DNA from: Heloderma charlesbogerti
Taxonomy: Eukaryota > Chordata > Lepidosauria > Squamata > Helodermatidae
DNA: 64,000 nucleotides
Assembly: GCA_026122225.1 (NCBI GenBank)
Contig: JANEZZ010001664.1
Coordinates: 372,001 to 436,000 of the forward strand
Reading direction: 5' to 3'
This document shows positions 1 through 12,201 of this stretch, piece after piece. Every line of letters begins with the position of its first letter. Position 1 is the first letter of the stretch. Position numbers and translations under genes: made by a program. The notes beneath the pieces were generated by a model. The model was not told where the DNA came from, ran no database searches, and saw nothing but the letters and a program-made list of their open reading frames with translations.

Positions 1-716
1 GGAAGCTGGATGTGGGGAGTTTTGTTTCAATACAGTTTCACCCATTTCACCCATAGTACAGACATTTGTGGTCAACTGATTGGGGGTGATGGTGGAAAGT
101 TTTATGCAGGAGCAATGCTCTCTGCAAAATGCTGTGGAAAGAGGAATTCATTTGGTAATTTGGTGGCCAAACCTCAGGAATGCATCCTTTTAGAACCTGG
201 TGATTACTGTGTCTTGGACACTCTGCAGACAAGCCTGGAAGTACCATGGGATGAATTATGGGATGAATTCATGTTCCTCTTGAGCTTATGGGGGGAGGGA
301 AAAACCTCTTATTCTTGGCCACCAAACACCAATTGTAATATCAAATTGCCAATTACATGTTCAACCCACTGTCAATAATGATTTTTAATTGCATGCTGTG
401 ATATTAAATTAAATCCACATGGTAAAATATGCATTTGAGATTGACTCATTTATTACATAAATACATTAGCTGGCTACTTAAAATTGATTAGCAAGGTTTC
501 AGTTCACCGTAGGAAATTGCTCTGCTAATCCAAGCACTTCACTCTATATTTTTCTATTGCATAAATACCTCACATAATGTTCCTAAAACAAATGTACTTT
601 AGTTTGAATAGGGTTGTGGCAAATGTTCACCCATTTCATTTTTCAGGGCTAGACTAGTGCTCTGAGAGGGTGGGGGTGTATTTCCTCAGCCCTCTCCAGT
701 TATGAGAATGTTCACT
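1..716. other. Unannotated AT-rich DNA
   Basis: I see no repeat family, RNA gene or convincing coding frame here. The open frames are short, lack domain-like composition and overlap each other on both strands. Confidence 0.4.
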
Positions 717-1040
717 TTATTCACTGCCATTGCTTACTTGATCTGCTGCTTCTTTGGCATCATATTTATAAGGGTCCTCTTCCTCTTGGGAATAGTCACT
801 TGGGTTATCATAGTCAATGAAGGATATGTACAAGCAGACTTCCTCCATTCCATACCTTTGCAGTTCCATGGGCTTGTTCTGCCCTACGATCCATTCCTCC
901 TAGAATTCTGGTTTAAGACAGATAATTCTAAAATTAATTCTGGATTTGGAGCATGCACAGCTCCCTGCAACTTTGATTTCCTTTGCATCGTCTGTGTCTT
1001 TCCCTCTTCTGTGATACCAATGTGCACATACTGTATGCAT
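717..1040 (-). pseudogene. Possible broken coding segment, unidentified
   Basis: On the minus strand one frame runs from an ATG at 1040 to a TAA at 717-719, about 107 codons, broken once by a TAG at 900-902. Downstream of that stop the translation is rich in acidic residues and tyrosine (it includes YDNPSDYSQEEEDPYKYD) and looks more protein-like than neighbouring frames. I do not recognise the family. It could be an old exon, a processed pseudogene or chance. There are no splice sites or poly-A tail that decide the matter. A plus-strand open frame (702-1043) covers the same bases but is hydrophobic and low in complexity, so it is probably the shadow of this frame. Confidence 0.18.
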
Positions 1041-1550
1041 TGATAAAACACCACAAAGAAACAAGCTTGCTAGCCCTCTCCATCTAATCCCCCACTCAGA
1101 ATTGCATGAGGGAAAGCAGGGACAAGAGTGTTAGCTCTGTTGATGTCCCTGTCATCCTCTACGACTTGGAGGGTGAACATCTGCAGTAGAAAGCCTGTTC
1201 TAGACTCATGACTTGATTTAGAAGCCTGATTTTCCAGGGTTCTAAATCACGTGGGGAGTCAACACAAATAGAGCAGACTCCCCACTGCAGATGTTTGCCA
1301 TTCAACTTGTGGAGTGCTTTGGAGTGGGCAGAGCTAGCACACCCATCCCCACTCTCCCTCACACAGTCATAACTGTGTTGGGGATTAGAACAAGATGGCT
1401 GATATGACTGCATGATCAATTGTACTGAGATCCTTTTTGTGTAGTGTTTTACTGGTATGGACATGCACCCTTGCATACTGGCAAAACACTACACACAAAG
1501 AATCATGATATGATCAAGCATACAGTCACATGAAACTTGCTCCTTTGTAT
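1041..1550. other. Unannotated DNA
   Basis: No recognisable repeat or gene. The only nearby structure is the target site of the element that begins at 1559. Confidence 0.35.
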
Positions 1551-1558
1551 TGTTTATC

Positions 1559-2518
1559 TAGGGATGTACGAAAGTCACTTACCTGGTCTCGCAGCTTGCT
1601 TCGCGGTGGGGGGGAGGTGCTTTGCTTCTCTCCCCAAAGTTCAGGCTGGGGGGGGAGGCTTCCCGCCTCACCCGGCCGAAATTCAGGCCGGGGGGGGAGG
1701 CTTCCCGCCTCACCCGGCCGAAATTCAAGCTGGGGAGAAGTGCCCCGTCTCCCCAGCCACGAACTGCAAAAGAAAAGTAAAAAAAAAAGCCCCGTGATAG
1801 GCTACGTAATGATTTATGTAGCCTATCACGGCTAGATCTGCAAAGTCAACCATGATAGGCTACGTTAATCATCACGTAGCCTATCACAGGTGACTTAAAA
1901 AAAAAAAAAAGCACGTACGCAAATGGTGGCCCCCATAAGGAGCCGCCATTCACATTCCTTATTTGGTCCCTGTAGTCTACGTAAAGATTTATGTAGACTA
2001 CGGCGAAAATAAGGGCAACGCTATTTGCGTTGCCCTTATTTTCGCCGTAGTCTACGTAAATCTTTACGTAGACTACAGGGACCAAATAAGGAACGCGAAT
2101 GGCGGCTCCCTATGGGGGCCACCATTAGCGTACGCGCTTCTTTTCTTTTCTTTTCAAAGTCACCCATGATAGGCTACGTGACGATTAATGTAGCCTATCA
2201 CGGCTGACTTTGCAAATCTAGCCGTGATAGGCTACGTTAATCGTTACATAGCCTATCACAGGGGCGTTCTTTTTTTTTTTACTTTTCTTGTAATGGCGGC
2301 GGTGGCAGCCGGTCGAAAGACCGGCTGCCGCCCCCGCCCCTGACGAAGACCTGCCGAACCGCTGCCAGGACCCGCCGCTGGGAGTGACATTCGTGAAAGG
2401 TAAGTCCCATCCCGGGGGGGGCGGGGGGACGGAGAATTTCTCCCCGAACCTTCGGAGGACCGAATGCGTTGGCACTCGGCCCCCCGAAGTTTTGGGGAGA
2501 AATTCTCCCCCATCCCTA
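1559..2518 (+). mobile_element. Palindromic hAT-like non-autonomous element (D left, E right)
   Basis: The 960-bp element is flanked by a perfect 8-bp TSD, TGTTTATC, at 1551-1558 and 2519-2526. The left end reads TAGGGATGTACGAAAGTCAC and the right end finishes CATCCCTA. Inside are G-run blocks tandemly repeated in the D end (about 1600-1740), then nested palindromes: GATAGGCTACGT-type units near 1793-1830, 1852-1890, 2165-2202 and 2223-2260, and GTAGTCTACGTA-type units near 1972-2003 and 2047-2078. Around 2024-2036 the centre of the largest palindrome is an AACGC..GCGTT pair. An ATGGCGGC cassette starts at 2293. Outward 5' splice-site matches lie at 1581-1582 (minus) and 2400-2401 (plus). The 8-bp TSD and TAGGG start fit hAT. 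There is no transposase. The E-cassette frame is closed by a TGA soon after the ATG. Confidence 0.9.
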
Positions 2519-2526
2519 TGTTTATC

Positions 2527-5500
2527 AATGCAAAGAAGTGCAGATGTGCATCAGTCAATCCCACCAAAGAAGACTCTTGATATGTACAGTAATGTCCAGA
2601 CTGCTTTTTGGCAGTGTTACCCCGCCCACCCATCTTGTCCCTACATTTCCATACCAGTAGTATAGTGTTGGTGGGGGGAAACTGAAAGAACTTTACAACA
2701 TGGCAAACTGTGCCTGCCCTGCACAGCACTCTTTACAACCGTTGGACAGAAAATGAAACAAAGGAGGATGTCTCATGTATCATCAGTTTCACTTCAGAAA
2801 TGACAGGTAATTTGGAATTCCCAAATTCCAGGAAGACATTTGGATGAAGAGATGTTTGGAAGCATCCCTATGATCACATAGTGAAAGGAACTATTTCCCA
2901 ATAAGACATAGCCAGTAAGGGCTAGATGCATGCTGAAGTCACAGAGGGCAAATGAAGTAGCCTTCAGGAAGCCTTGCTCTCACTCAGAGTGAGCAGAAGA
3001 CTTCCACCCTTTTTCAATGTGATGCCACAAAAAGTTGAAGAATCAGAAATTTCATGTTTCCCATTTTAGGATTCTGATCATAAATGACCCTATGAAGCAG
3101 GGCTCTGATGCCCTCCGAATGTTTCGCTCTACAACTCCCAGAATTCCTCACCATTGGCCATGCTGGCTGGGGCACCAAATGGGGAACGCTGAATTAGATG
3201 GAGCAATGGTCTGAGACAGTATAAGGCAGCTTCCCAAAGCAGTGCCATCGAGAAGCAATGGCAGTGGAAGCCCCAGAAGCTTTGATACAGTGGGATTTGA
3301 TTCAGGTGTATATGGAGCTACAAGTTGATATAGATGCTGCTGTAGTTTAAGCCTGTTGAGAAGGCTAGGCTGCTTGGCTTGCATTTCATGTATTCTCCCA
3401 AGGATACATGGGGATGTTCAGAGTGGCAGGGGAAGGGGAGAGGAGGAGGTTTTTAGTTTCTACCTATTTCATTGTAAGTGAAAGAAACTGGCTTGTGGTA
3501 ATGGAAGGTGTACAAGTTTAAAATCCCCAATTTTGTCTGTCAAGCAGTACGGAGTACTCCTATTGATTTAGTCCAGCCCCACAGCATCAGATTCTCTTTG
3601 CTTCCTTTTTTATGGTGTTTTGCTGGTTTTGGAGATTTGCGAAGCTCTAAAACAAGACTTTTTATTTTTATTTTTTACAGTGTATGTTATTCTGCTGTTG
3701 CATTATTAAAAGCACAAGTTAAATATGTTACATTTGGTGTGTGCAGCAGCAGCACCTGCGGTACTCCTTAGGGCTGTTGCAAAGGCTGTTCATCATTATG
3801 CATTCAGCACTGCTGTCGGACAGCACATATGTTTCCTTCCAACAGTTTCTGGTAGAGAACAGTGCTGAAAAAATAAGCATTTGCTAAGCTATCTGGCTGG
3901 GTGATATTTTGAAGATCAAAACTTTTTAATGGTTCCCCCCAAAATATATATATATATATATTTATATCAGCAACTTTGAAAATTGTGCTATTAAATGATA
4001 ACCTAGTGTTATCATTTCTGTTCAAACAGAAGCCTGCTCTGTGCATGCTGGAGTAAGACTCGCCCAAGCTGGTAGAACGATTCATTCTAAACCCAGTACA
4101 TCCTCTTAGGTTTGAAGAGCTGAGGATATAGTGAAACACTCAGAAAAAGATCAGATAAACAGCTATGAGTATTTTGCTTAGGGGTCTTTTGTCACGAGCC
4201 TAGATGGGTAATGGTGCAATAAATTTGGATAAACTGGGCTTGAGTAATTGTGAAGGTTAAAAATAATGGGTGCTTTTCCTTTGAGCTACAATTTCTGAAT
4301 TTCAAATACGTTATGCTGCATTGCTGATCAGTTGGTGCCCCCTTCTTTTCAAATTTGCCCCTTTATCAGCTGCTTCATTTTTAGCAATCCTCTTTTCTTT
4401 TAATAATGTGCATGTGAGATGGCTGTCCTGGCCACCACCTTACCTCAGAAAGTAGGAGAATGTGAAGGACAGAAGATTCCAATGTTGACTTTGGTGACTG
4501 GGGAGAGTGGTATGGAAGTGTTGCCCATATATGTGTCTGGTCAATCGACCAATTCTTCTTTAGCTGGTTAAATGCCCAGATTCACCTATGTGAATCTCAC
4601 TTCACAATCTGAAAAGTCTCAGTGAGTTTCCTCATTTACCTTTCAAAACTGTATCACACTGTGAATTTATATTCACGGTTACTCATGCAGCCTTTCTTTG
4701 CTGACGTGCAAAACATTCCAAAGGGCTAATATCAGGCATAAACCTATGTTGGACAAAGTGCCATTGATTTCAAGAGGACTTGCGCCAAGTGTGAGTATGT
4801 GTGTGGGGGTGGGGGGGGGGAGTCGAGGCTGGTGGCTCTGATGTCAGTGGGGTAGTGAATCTGCTTCGGGTTTCAGTCAGATGTAGTCAGCACTCTAAAG
4901 TTAAGATCCCAATTTACTCCTAGTCCTTAACTGTCTTGCAGGGATCTTATCCTGAACTTCTTGATTAGAAATATGAGTCTGCATGATGATTTTGAGGTCT
5001 GCATATTGCCATTGGGCAGGCTTTTCCAGTGGTATTTTTTAATGGTTTTCTTTGAACGAGTCTCGCATTTGAGACCACTGTTTAGGAAAACATGAGTCCA
5101 AAGTCTCACGGGGTTGTAGTACTAGTAGCATGGTTCTTCAGATCATAACGGCTCTTTCTAAGCTTCATCCCCCCCCCCATTGATAGTCTCTCTAATGTTG
5201 ATATGCCCAATCGCAAAAGATATGGTTAAAGATATGGAAACCCGGATCAGATTCCCCACTCCACTGAGATTGGAGCCACCAGCCTCAGCTGGTGTGGGGT
5301 GGGCAGCCTCTTCTTTCTTTCTTTATTACATTTCTATAATACTTGATAGCCAAAGATGTCTGGGGAGTTCACAACCTCTTGGGGTCGAGGCTCTGCATTG
5401 CTCAATTGGACCTGTTTCCACTGCGGGTTTATTTTCAAGCAAAATTGCCACTTTTTTTTTTTTTTTTGCTGTTGTGCCGCCGAATTTCAGCCACAAATTT

Positions 5501-5953
5501 GGCAGAGTGGGAGCAGTGGGCATGAGGGGAGGCCACGAAAAAGGCTCTTGGGTGGCATGCAGCCTGTGGACTATGTGTCGCCCACCCCTGGTGTAGAGCA
5601 TTGCACTGAAAGTCATGCTGCTCTACTTGGGGTTCTATGCTTTTCAGAAGGATTTGTAGAATTTCAAGTAACTCAGATGCTTAAATTTCAGCCTGTGGGT
5701 TGGAATGTCTCTGTGAATATTTAATTTAGAGTAGCTATTCAATAAATGCTCTGAGATACTTCATCGATGGAATTGGGAACAGATGGTAATCCAGTGATGC
5801 AACCATGACATTACTAAAGGCATTATTGATAAATGAAGGTAATTAATAAGTTACTGAACATAGATTTAGAAAGCCGATACTCAGGACCAAACTGCACAAT
5901 GTGCTAATTGTGTAGCACGCAGCAGACTGGGATAGTTTTATTTACTCTAGTGT
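2527..5953. other. Mostly unannotated DNA with old repeat fragments
   Basis: About 3122-3178 resembles an old MITE that recurs in the window (ACAACTCCCAGAATTCCT then GGCCATGCTGGCTGGGG). A short (AT)n run sits near 3945-3961. About 5310-5400 reads like the 3' tail of an L2-type LINE in minus orientation. A G-run lies near 4805-4820 and a T-run near 5452-5467. I see no gene. Confidence 0.35.
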
Positions 5954-5964
5954 AACTGCATACA

Positions 5965-6307
5965 CTCCAGCAAAGGAGATTGTTACCTTGTCATGGTGCT
6001 AAACCGTGAATGGACACCCAAGATGGGAAGGTCATGGCAGAGAGGTCAGACTAAATATGATCCCTGGGGAAGGTAACGGCAACCCACCCCAGTATTCTTG
6101 CCATGAAAACTTAATGGATCAGTACAACCAGAGAAATGTCAGTATACCATTGGAAGATGGGACTCCCAGGTCAGAAGATGGTCATATTCTGGAGGTGACA
6201 GACTCGACCTTGGGGAGCGGAGGGTGGCAACGGTCGAGAGGAAGCTCTGGCATGGGCTGGTCCATGAAGTCATGAAGAGTCGGAAGCAACTGAACGAATA
6301 AACAACA
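5965..6307 (+). mobile_element. Internally deleted BovB (RTE) element with intact TSD
   Basis: This 343-bp unit is flanked by an 11-bp perfect repeat, AACTGCATACA, at 5954-5964 and 6308-6318. Its first ~220 bp match the 5' end of the full BovB at 19024 (AGCAAAGGAGAT, GGGACACCCAAGA-like and CCCCAGTATTCTTGCC blocks). Near 6180 it jumps straight to the BovB 3' end (ATTCTGGAGGTGA through ACTGAACGAATAAACAACAA). The whole coding region is absent, so it must have moved by borrowing RTE machinery. It also lacks about 30 bp of the 5' leader that the long copy has. I see no tRNA-like promoter, so it is a deletion derivative rather than a classical SINE. Confidence 0.85.
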
Positions 6308-6318
6308 AACTGCATACA

Positions 6319-7414
6319 TTTCAAATTTGGATGGGGACCAGCGCCCCCCCCAAGAGGAAGGGATTAAACCTTTCGACCCCACACATTTCCCCTGTACATT
6401 CCATTATTCCACAGGGGAGAGGGGTTTTTTTTTAAGCCTCCACTGACTTCAATGGAGACTTCTCCATGGGAAGAAGAATTTCCATGGGGGTGGAATTTCA
6501 GGGGGAATGGGTAGGGGGAAAAGTTTATTCCTCCCCTCCTGGAGCACACTGGTCCCATTCTAAATTTGGACCCCATGCAGTTACACTAGAGAAAATAGAA
6601 CTATCAGGCTCTGCTGCATGCTACACAGTTAGCACAATGCTGTTTATTAAATGTATACAGGCCTGTAAGGGGCAATTTACCTATTTCTTAGGACTCCTTC
6701 ACACTGAGCTTTTATCCTGCAATTGAGATTGCTCCTTCACAGAAGTTTCTGGGCTCTTTACATGATGCCCTGATCATTCAAGGCGTCTCCTGCACTAAAT
6801 GCCCATTGTTCCATTTTTAAATAGATCGCAGATAATGAGCTATCAAATTACCCTGCTGTGTTCCACTTCAGTTTCCTCTGTGAAAAGAGTAAAAGCAGCA
6901 AGAAGAAGAGCGAGAATAATGAAAGATAATGGAAGACTCAGATACGGGGAGAAGAGGGGGAAGGGAGTGGGGGGGAAGGAAGCACATGAAAAAGCGATTT
7001 GTTGCGATCCTGCATTTAAAATGGAAGCAGAAAGTTCTGTTTTAAATGCAGGATTTTAGCCTAGTGTAGAGATGGCTTTAGACTTAGAGTAGGTCGGCTT
7101 CTGTAGGCTTCTCACAGAGAGAGATTGGTCAGGCACCAGTCCACATGTAACAATTTCTAACTGTCTGACACTAATACAGGTGTATTCCTCAGGTCAACAG
7201 TTATTCTGCTGCCTAATATCCTCTGATTTGCTTTAGTACCTAAGAAAATGAAGATTTCTCCCCCCCCCATGTGTTAGGGTGTTAGAACCTCTGAGGCACA
7301 GAGAAAGGTAACTGATTACCTGCCTGCAATGCTTTGAGAGCTTCCTAAAGTATCAGAAAAGGGTATAAATGATGGAGCTGAGGCCTAACCCATCTGGCAT
7401 CACTCCAGGGGGAA
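6319..7414. other. Unannotated DNA
   Basis: No gene or clear repeat. It holds a purine-rich tract about 6890-6990 and a C-run near 7260. Confidence 0.35.
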
Positions 7415-7422
7415 CATGCACA

Positions 7423-7996
7423 TAAGGATGAGTGAAAGTCCCTTACCTGGTCCCGCAGCTTGCTTCACGGTGGGGGGGAGGCTCTTCGGTTCTCCCCCCG
7501 AAATTCTTGGCAGGGGGGGGAGGTGCCCCGTCCTTCCCGGCCGAAATTCAGGCCGGGGGGGGCACCCCATCCCTCGCTGCTGAAATTCTGGCCAGGGGGA
7601 AGGACCCCGTCTCCCCGGCCCTGAAATAAAAAAGTTATGGAACAAAAAAGAAACACATAATAGGCTACGTAATGATTTACGTAGCCTATCATGGCTAGAT
7701 TTTCAAAGTCAGCCGTGATAGGCTACGTAAATCGTTACGTAGCCTATCACTTTTTTAATTTTATTTTATTTTACTGGGAAATGGCGGCGGCAGCTGGTCG
7801 GAAGACCGGCCCCACCCCGCCCCCGCCGAAACGCCGCCGAAACGCCGCCGGGACCTGCCGCCGAGAGGGACATTCGACAGAGGTAAGTCCCATCCCGGGG
7901 GGGGGGGCGGAGAATTTCCCCACCGATTTTGGGGGGGCCGAATGCGTTGGCATTTGGCCTCCCAGAGATTCATGGAGAAATTCTCCGTCATCCCTA
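7423..7996 (+). mobile_element. Palindromic hAT-like element (D left, E right), short form
   Basis: The 574-bp copy has a perfect TSD, CATGCACA, at 7415-7422 and 7997-8004. The left terminus is mutated to TAAGGATGAG. It has only two TACGTA-core palindromes (about 7658-7692 and 7713-7750), so it lacks the GTCTAC and AATAAGG modules of the 960-bp form. The E cassette has an open frame from ATG 7781 (Met then Ala-rich, GRKTG), continuing in phase 0 to an outward donor match at 7885-7890 (GAG|GTAAGT). The D-end donor match is at 7443-7448 on the minus strand. Confidence 0.9.
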
Positions 7997-8004
7997 CATG
8001 CACA

Positions 8005-9165
8005 CCAACCTGGGGAATGGTGGGTTTGAGAAACGATCTCTATATCCTCTTCCTTGAGGCCCAAGGATATGCCAGCTCTGTGGGAGTCACCAGCTCCATG
8101 GGCTGAAGAGTCGTATAAGCTTTCTTTGTGTTTTTATTCTGCATCCATTTTCTATCAATAAACTGTCATCTTTTCCACAGGTAGTCTAGTTTCATCTCGG
8201 TAATCCAAAGAATCTACTCTGACTGGGTCCTGGCAGAACCTGTCAGGAGCGCCCTAGCTGCCTCTTACAGTACCCTCCAATAGCCAGCTCAAGACACAGA
8301 CGAAAAGGATTCTTTCCAAGGCTTTATTCCTTTTACAACTTAATGACTCTTTCAGATGCTAATCACCAGTGACTAAGCAAGGAACTGCACTGGGGTAGTT
8401 AGCAGAGTAGCCTAAGCTCCAGGTAAGGCAGTTGGTCCCCGTTTGAAGGAGAAGAGTGGGAAGACTCTGAACTTATGGGCTATGGAGAGGTCCTCCCTCT
8501 TACCCTTGGGTCCTTGGGACACGACCGTTGTTTTAGTGGTCAGAGCGCCTCCTCTCGGCACCCTCCATCTGGTGCCGCTCCCTGCGTCTGCACCGAGCGT
8601 CCAGCAAAACCCCCTCCACTGCTCTCTCACTGCCAGGGTCACTATCTCTCTCAGGAATGCAGGCAGGAGGAATCTCTTCCTGCCGCTGTGCCTGTGAGAG
8701 ATGAGCAAGCTCCTCTCCCATGGATTGTTATTCCTTCTTGGAATCAGAACTGATCTGGGGCTCTATGGGCTCAGTTTCCATCCTGACAGAACCAGGCCTC
8801 TAGATCAACACATGTGTGAACATGGAAAAGTAAACAGCTAAGGAGGAGCATAAAAACACTTACTCTAGAAGATCTTGTTCACTTAAAAATTTATAGAAAT
8901 TTAATCAAACAAAGAAATCAACAAATAAATAAGGAGACATGGAGGCAATTGGGCTGAGTAGACCTGGCCTCTGGAATTGTTGCCACCTGGGAGCTGAATC
9001 CCTGTTTCCCTCTTCCCCCCACCCACAACTGCCCTGGCCTCACACTCCATCACCCTGCACACACCTTTCCACCCTTAAACTTTTAAACTTTAATTAAACC
9101 TGCACCAACATGGGAGAAGCTTATGGCCTCAGGAAGGCAGGAGAAACTTAAGGCAGCTGCACCAG
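8005..9165. other. Unidentified; possible LTR-like fragment
   Basis: About 8030-8830 has features seen in retroelement LTRs: an AATAAA on the plus strand near 8157, and one on the minus strand near 8327 (in TTTATTCC). No paired terminal repeat, primer-binding site or polypurine tract could be fixed, so this is a guess. The rest, to 9165, is unannotated. Confidence 0.2.
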
Positions 9166-9170
9166 GATAG

Positions 9171-9450
9171 AATCACAGAATAGTAGGGTTGGAAGGGGCC
9201 TACAAGGCCATCAAGTCCAACCCCCTGCTCAATGCAGGAATCCAAGTCAAAGCATCCCCGACACATGGCTCTCCAGCCTCGTCTTGAACACCTCCAGTGT
9301 GGGAGAGCCCACCACCTCCCTAGGTCATTGGTTCCATTGGCGTATTGCTTTAACAGTCAGGACGTTTTTCCTGATGTTCAGACGGAATATGGCTTCCTGT
9401 CACTTGAGCCCATTATTCTGTGTCCTGCACTCTGGGATGGGCTGCATCTA
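9171..9450 (-). mobile_element. CR1 LINE 3' end
   Basis: Reading the minus strand gives the typical end of CR1 ORF2 and 3' UTR. On the plus strand it starts AGAATCACAGAATAGTAGGG, then GGTTGGAAGGGGCC and TCAAGTCCAACCCCCTGC, then the complement of the AACATCAGG..AACTT..TGAC block. The same block occurs in plus orientation at 33546-33952, which supports the call. It is 5' truncated. Confidence 0.85.
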
Positions 9451-9985
9451 TCTATACAATTTAAGTCTTCATGGCTCTCTGCATACATGCAGAAGATTAT
9501 GGAGTTGGTACATACATTCCCACTATGGGCCTTGCCAGACGGAGCTATCTAGAGGCCCAGAAGAAGACATGGAGGAGAAGGAAGGGAATGCTATTCTCAA
9601 TCAGGCCCAAGGCCTGCTTGCCTGTCTAGGTCAGCATTCCCTTTATGCATGCAGTGGCCAACAAAGACTTCTTTTTGTCTGTCCTGAATTTCCCAACATG
9701 ATCCTGCCAGGCATGACCCCGTTAGGTTTAAGTATTATGAGAGAGAGAATGAAAACCTTCCTCCCATCTGCCAGCTTCCTTTCCAGCTCCCCACCTTGGG
9801 TACCCTCCTTCCTGGCTTGATCTCCCCCCTGCTCCTATCCCAGTGGGTTACCCATGGCCTCCCGGCTTCAGGGTGGATCTTGCCCATGTTGGGGCTGGCA
9901 TCTCTCCCTGTCCCCTCTGTAACTCAGGAGGAGTAGATCCGGCCTCTGAGAGAGACCAAACTTTTCAGAACTGGAGGAGGATAAT
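9451..9985. other. Unannotated DNA
   Basis: No gene or repeat recognised. The open frame across 9284-9820 begins in the CR1 tail and has no domain-like features. Confidence 0.35.
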
Positions 9986-10062
9986 GTAAGCCGCCTTGGG
10001 TTCCTTGCAAGAGGAAAAAAGGCTGGGTATAAATGCAATAAATAAATAAATAAACAAACACC
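9986..10062 (+). mobile_element. L2-type LINE/SINE 3' tail
   Basis: The block CCGCCTTGGGTTCCTTG, then a purine run, GGGTATAAATGCAATAAA and an (AAAT)n tail is the conserved 3' tail of reptile L2-type LINEs and of the SINEs they mobilise. Nothing upstream is clearly part of it. Confidence 0.6.
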
Positions 10063-10527
10063 TATTGTTCCTATTGAATTGGGTGAGATTTTCCTTGGCT
10101 CAGTTGGTTTCTGATCTTACCAAAATTCACACATTTCTTCAGAAATGGGATGGAAAGAACTAGTGTTTTTTTTAAAAAAAAATGGATGTAGATTCCTACA
10201 TCCCTGCTTTCTATTTATTTATATTATGTGAATAAGCCTTTAGAGTGGGTGTAAGAAAGGTCAATGGCTATACCATTTGGAAGAACTTCTACTTTAGAGC
10301 AATCCTTGGTTTGATCCAAAAATGTATAGCCAATAGACTGAATGTGGGGGAATTCAGTGTTCAGCAGGATGAACCAGGAAGGGAAGAAGAGGGCCAAGCT
10401 TGGGTCACAGAGCGGGAATGCTATGTGGCAGTCACAGCAACAGATAGAGTCCAAAGGACTAAATACTTACAAGCATCTATGAATCTGTTGCCCATCATTT
10501 GCTGTTACTGCCCCTTTAAAAATTAGT
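10063..10527. other. Unannotated DNA
   Basis: No recognisable gene or repeat between the L2 tail and the target site of the element starting at 10536. Confidence 0.35.
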
Positions 10528-10535
10528 GGAAGGAA

Positions 10536-11294
10536 TAGGGATGGCAGAGAATTCCGGCATGGATTCCAGTGAGGCTGGATTCTTTAGAATCTGGCTCCCC
10601 GGAATCTGTGGCGGAACGGCCTCCTGCCCCCCGTGGAATCCCCCCGGGACAGAACTTACCTGGGACGAATGCAGTGGATGCGGCGGATGCGGCGGCGGCA
10701 GCAGCTCCGGCGGCTGATCTCCTAGCTGGCCACGGCCGGGCTGCTGCCACCGCCATTGCCATCCTTGCAGCCGTTCTAGCCTACGTAAATATTTACATAG
10801 GCTAGAACAATGAAAAATAAAGGAACGCAAATAGCACCCACTACGCTATTTGCGTTCCCCTTTTTTTCGCCTTTTTATCTTACGTAAATATTTACGTAAG
10901 ATAAATCGGCGAAAAATAGGGAATGCAAATGGTGGCTGCCGTAGCCACCGCCATTTGCGTATGCTGTGTTTTTTTTTGGGGGGGGGTGTTAGCCGTGATA
11001 GGCTATGTAAATTCTTACGTAGCCTATCATGGCTGCCTGGCTTGACGCAAATGGCGGCTGCTACGGCGGCCGCCATTTGCATCCACACCAGCCCGTCCAC
11101 GGCCGGAAATCCAGCTGCAGATGGCCCTGCGGCTGCTCACAGCCTGGCTGTGGAGAGTAGCCGGCCATCGAGGATTCCAGAGGGAGGAGCAGATCGCCTC
11201 ACCCCTGTTGCGGATTCCAGGGGGAGGGATGGAGTGCCTCCTCCCCCACCGCAAAAGATTCCGCGAAAAGGTAAATGAGTTTCGTACATCCCTA
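10536..11294 (+). mobile_element. Palindromic hAT-like element (E left, D right)
   Basis: The 759-bp copy has flanks GGAAGGAA (10528-10535) and GGCAGGAC (11295-11302), an imperfect 8-bp TSD (6 of 8). Cores near 10779-10807 (TAGCC arms), 10877-10905 (ATCTTACG arms) and 10995-11032 (ATAGGC arms) sit between CAAATAGC..GCTATTTG and AAATGGTGGC..CGCCATTTGCG pairs. The E-end outward donor match (ACTTACCTGGG) is near 10657. At the D end it has decayed to GGTAAAT (about 11269). Confidence 0.85.
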
Positions 11295-11302
11295 GGCAGG
11301 AC

Positions 11303-12193
11303 GAGTTATGGCAGGGTTCATAAAGTATGCCATGAATACAGAGAGATGCTCATAATGGGATTGTATCAAAGGAATGTAGACCTGCTGGTTAAGTCTAAAG
11401 AATGCTCTGATCCAGCATCCTGTTTCCCATAGTGCTCCACCAGAGACAAGGAGAGCTTGAAGGCAATAGCCCTCACCCACTGTTATTCCTCAGCCATTTA
11501 TATTCAGTAGTATACAGCCTCTTAACATGGAGGATCCATATAGCCACCATGCCTAATAGCTACATTGGAAACTTCATCTTCAGAGGAGGGACTGGGCATT
11601 GGTTGAAATGAGATGACATTTGACAATATGGGCTATAACATTCTGTAAAAGTGCAGCATACTTTAGGAATGACCCTTATGTCCATGGATTTCTTGGCCTT
11701 GTCTGAGCCCTGCTAAGGATAATATGCAAGCTCAGGACCAGCCTGGAGCAGAGAGGAGGAGTAAAAGAGATCCCCATCCTAATGATGGTATAATAATAAT
11801 GTATGCTACTGATCAAAACCAAAATTGCAATAGGCTTGTATTTGGGAGGAATAGCAAGCTTGGCTCAAGAGCACTATAGAACATATAAATTTTACAGTAC
11901 TTGTTTACGTAAATAAATGAAAAAGCTCTTTTCTAAATTGTGGAAGACATGAGGATATTTTAAATAAACACACAAATGTAATGCTGTTAAGGAGAAGGAA
12001 AGGTTGTGTGCCAAGAAAATAAAGAGCATGAACTACTCACTGTAGAAAAGCAATGTGGGGTTTGATTCCTTCTCTTTGGAATTCAGGCGCATGTTGCTGC
12101 ATGGAAATTTACACCATGCTTGTCAAAGGCATCCTTTTTCTTCCTGATTCTCCAAGAGAATCAACATTTAAGAAAACCTTTCTTTGTTCCTCT
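11303..12193. other. Unannotated DNA
   Basis: No gene or known repeat recognised; unique-looking sequence. Confidence 0.35.
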
Positions 12194-12201
12194 GTTTCTT
12201 T

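Noticed and set aside
1530..2500. Many open frames rich in Pro, Gly, Arg and Ala within the palindromic elements, on both strands
   Set aside because: They arise from G-runs and GC-rich inverted repeats, occur in all frames, end at element borders and differ between copies; only the E-cassette start-to-donor frame recurs and is discussed separately.
8412..8753. Overlapping frames at 8.4-8.75 kb as a gene
   Set aside because: Three or four frames overlap on both strands, with no conserved motif. The region may be an LTR-like fragment, but this could not be shown.
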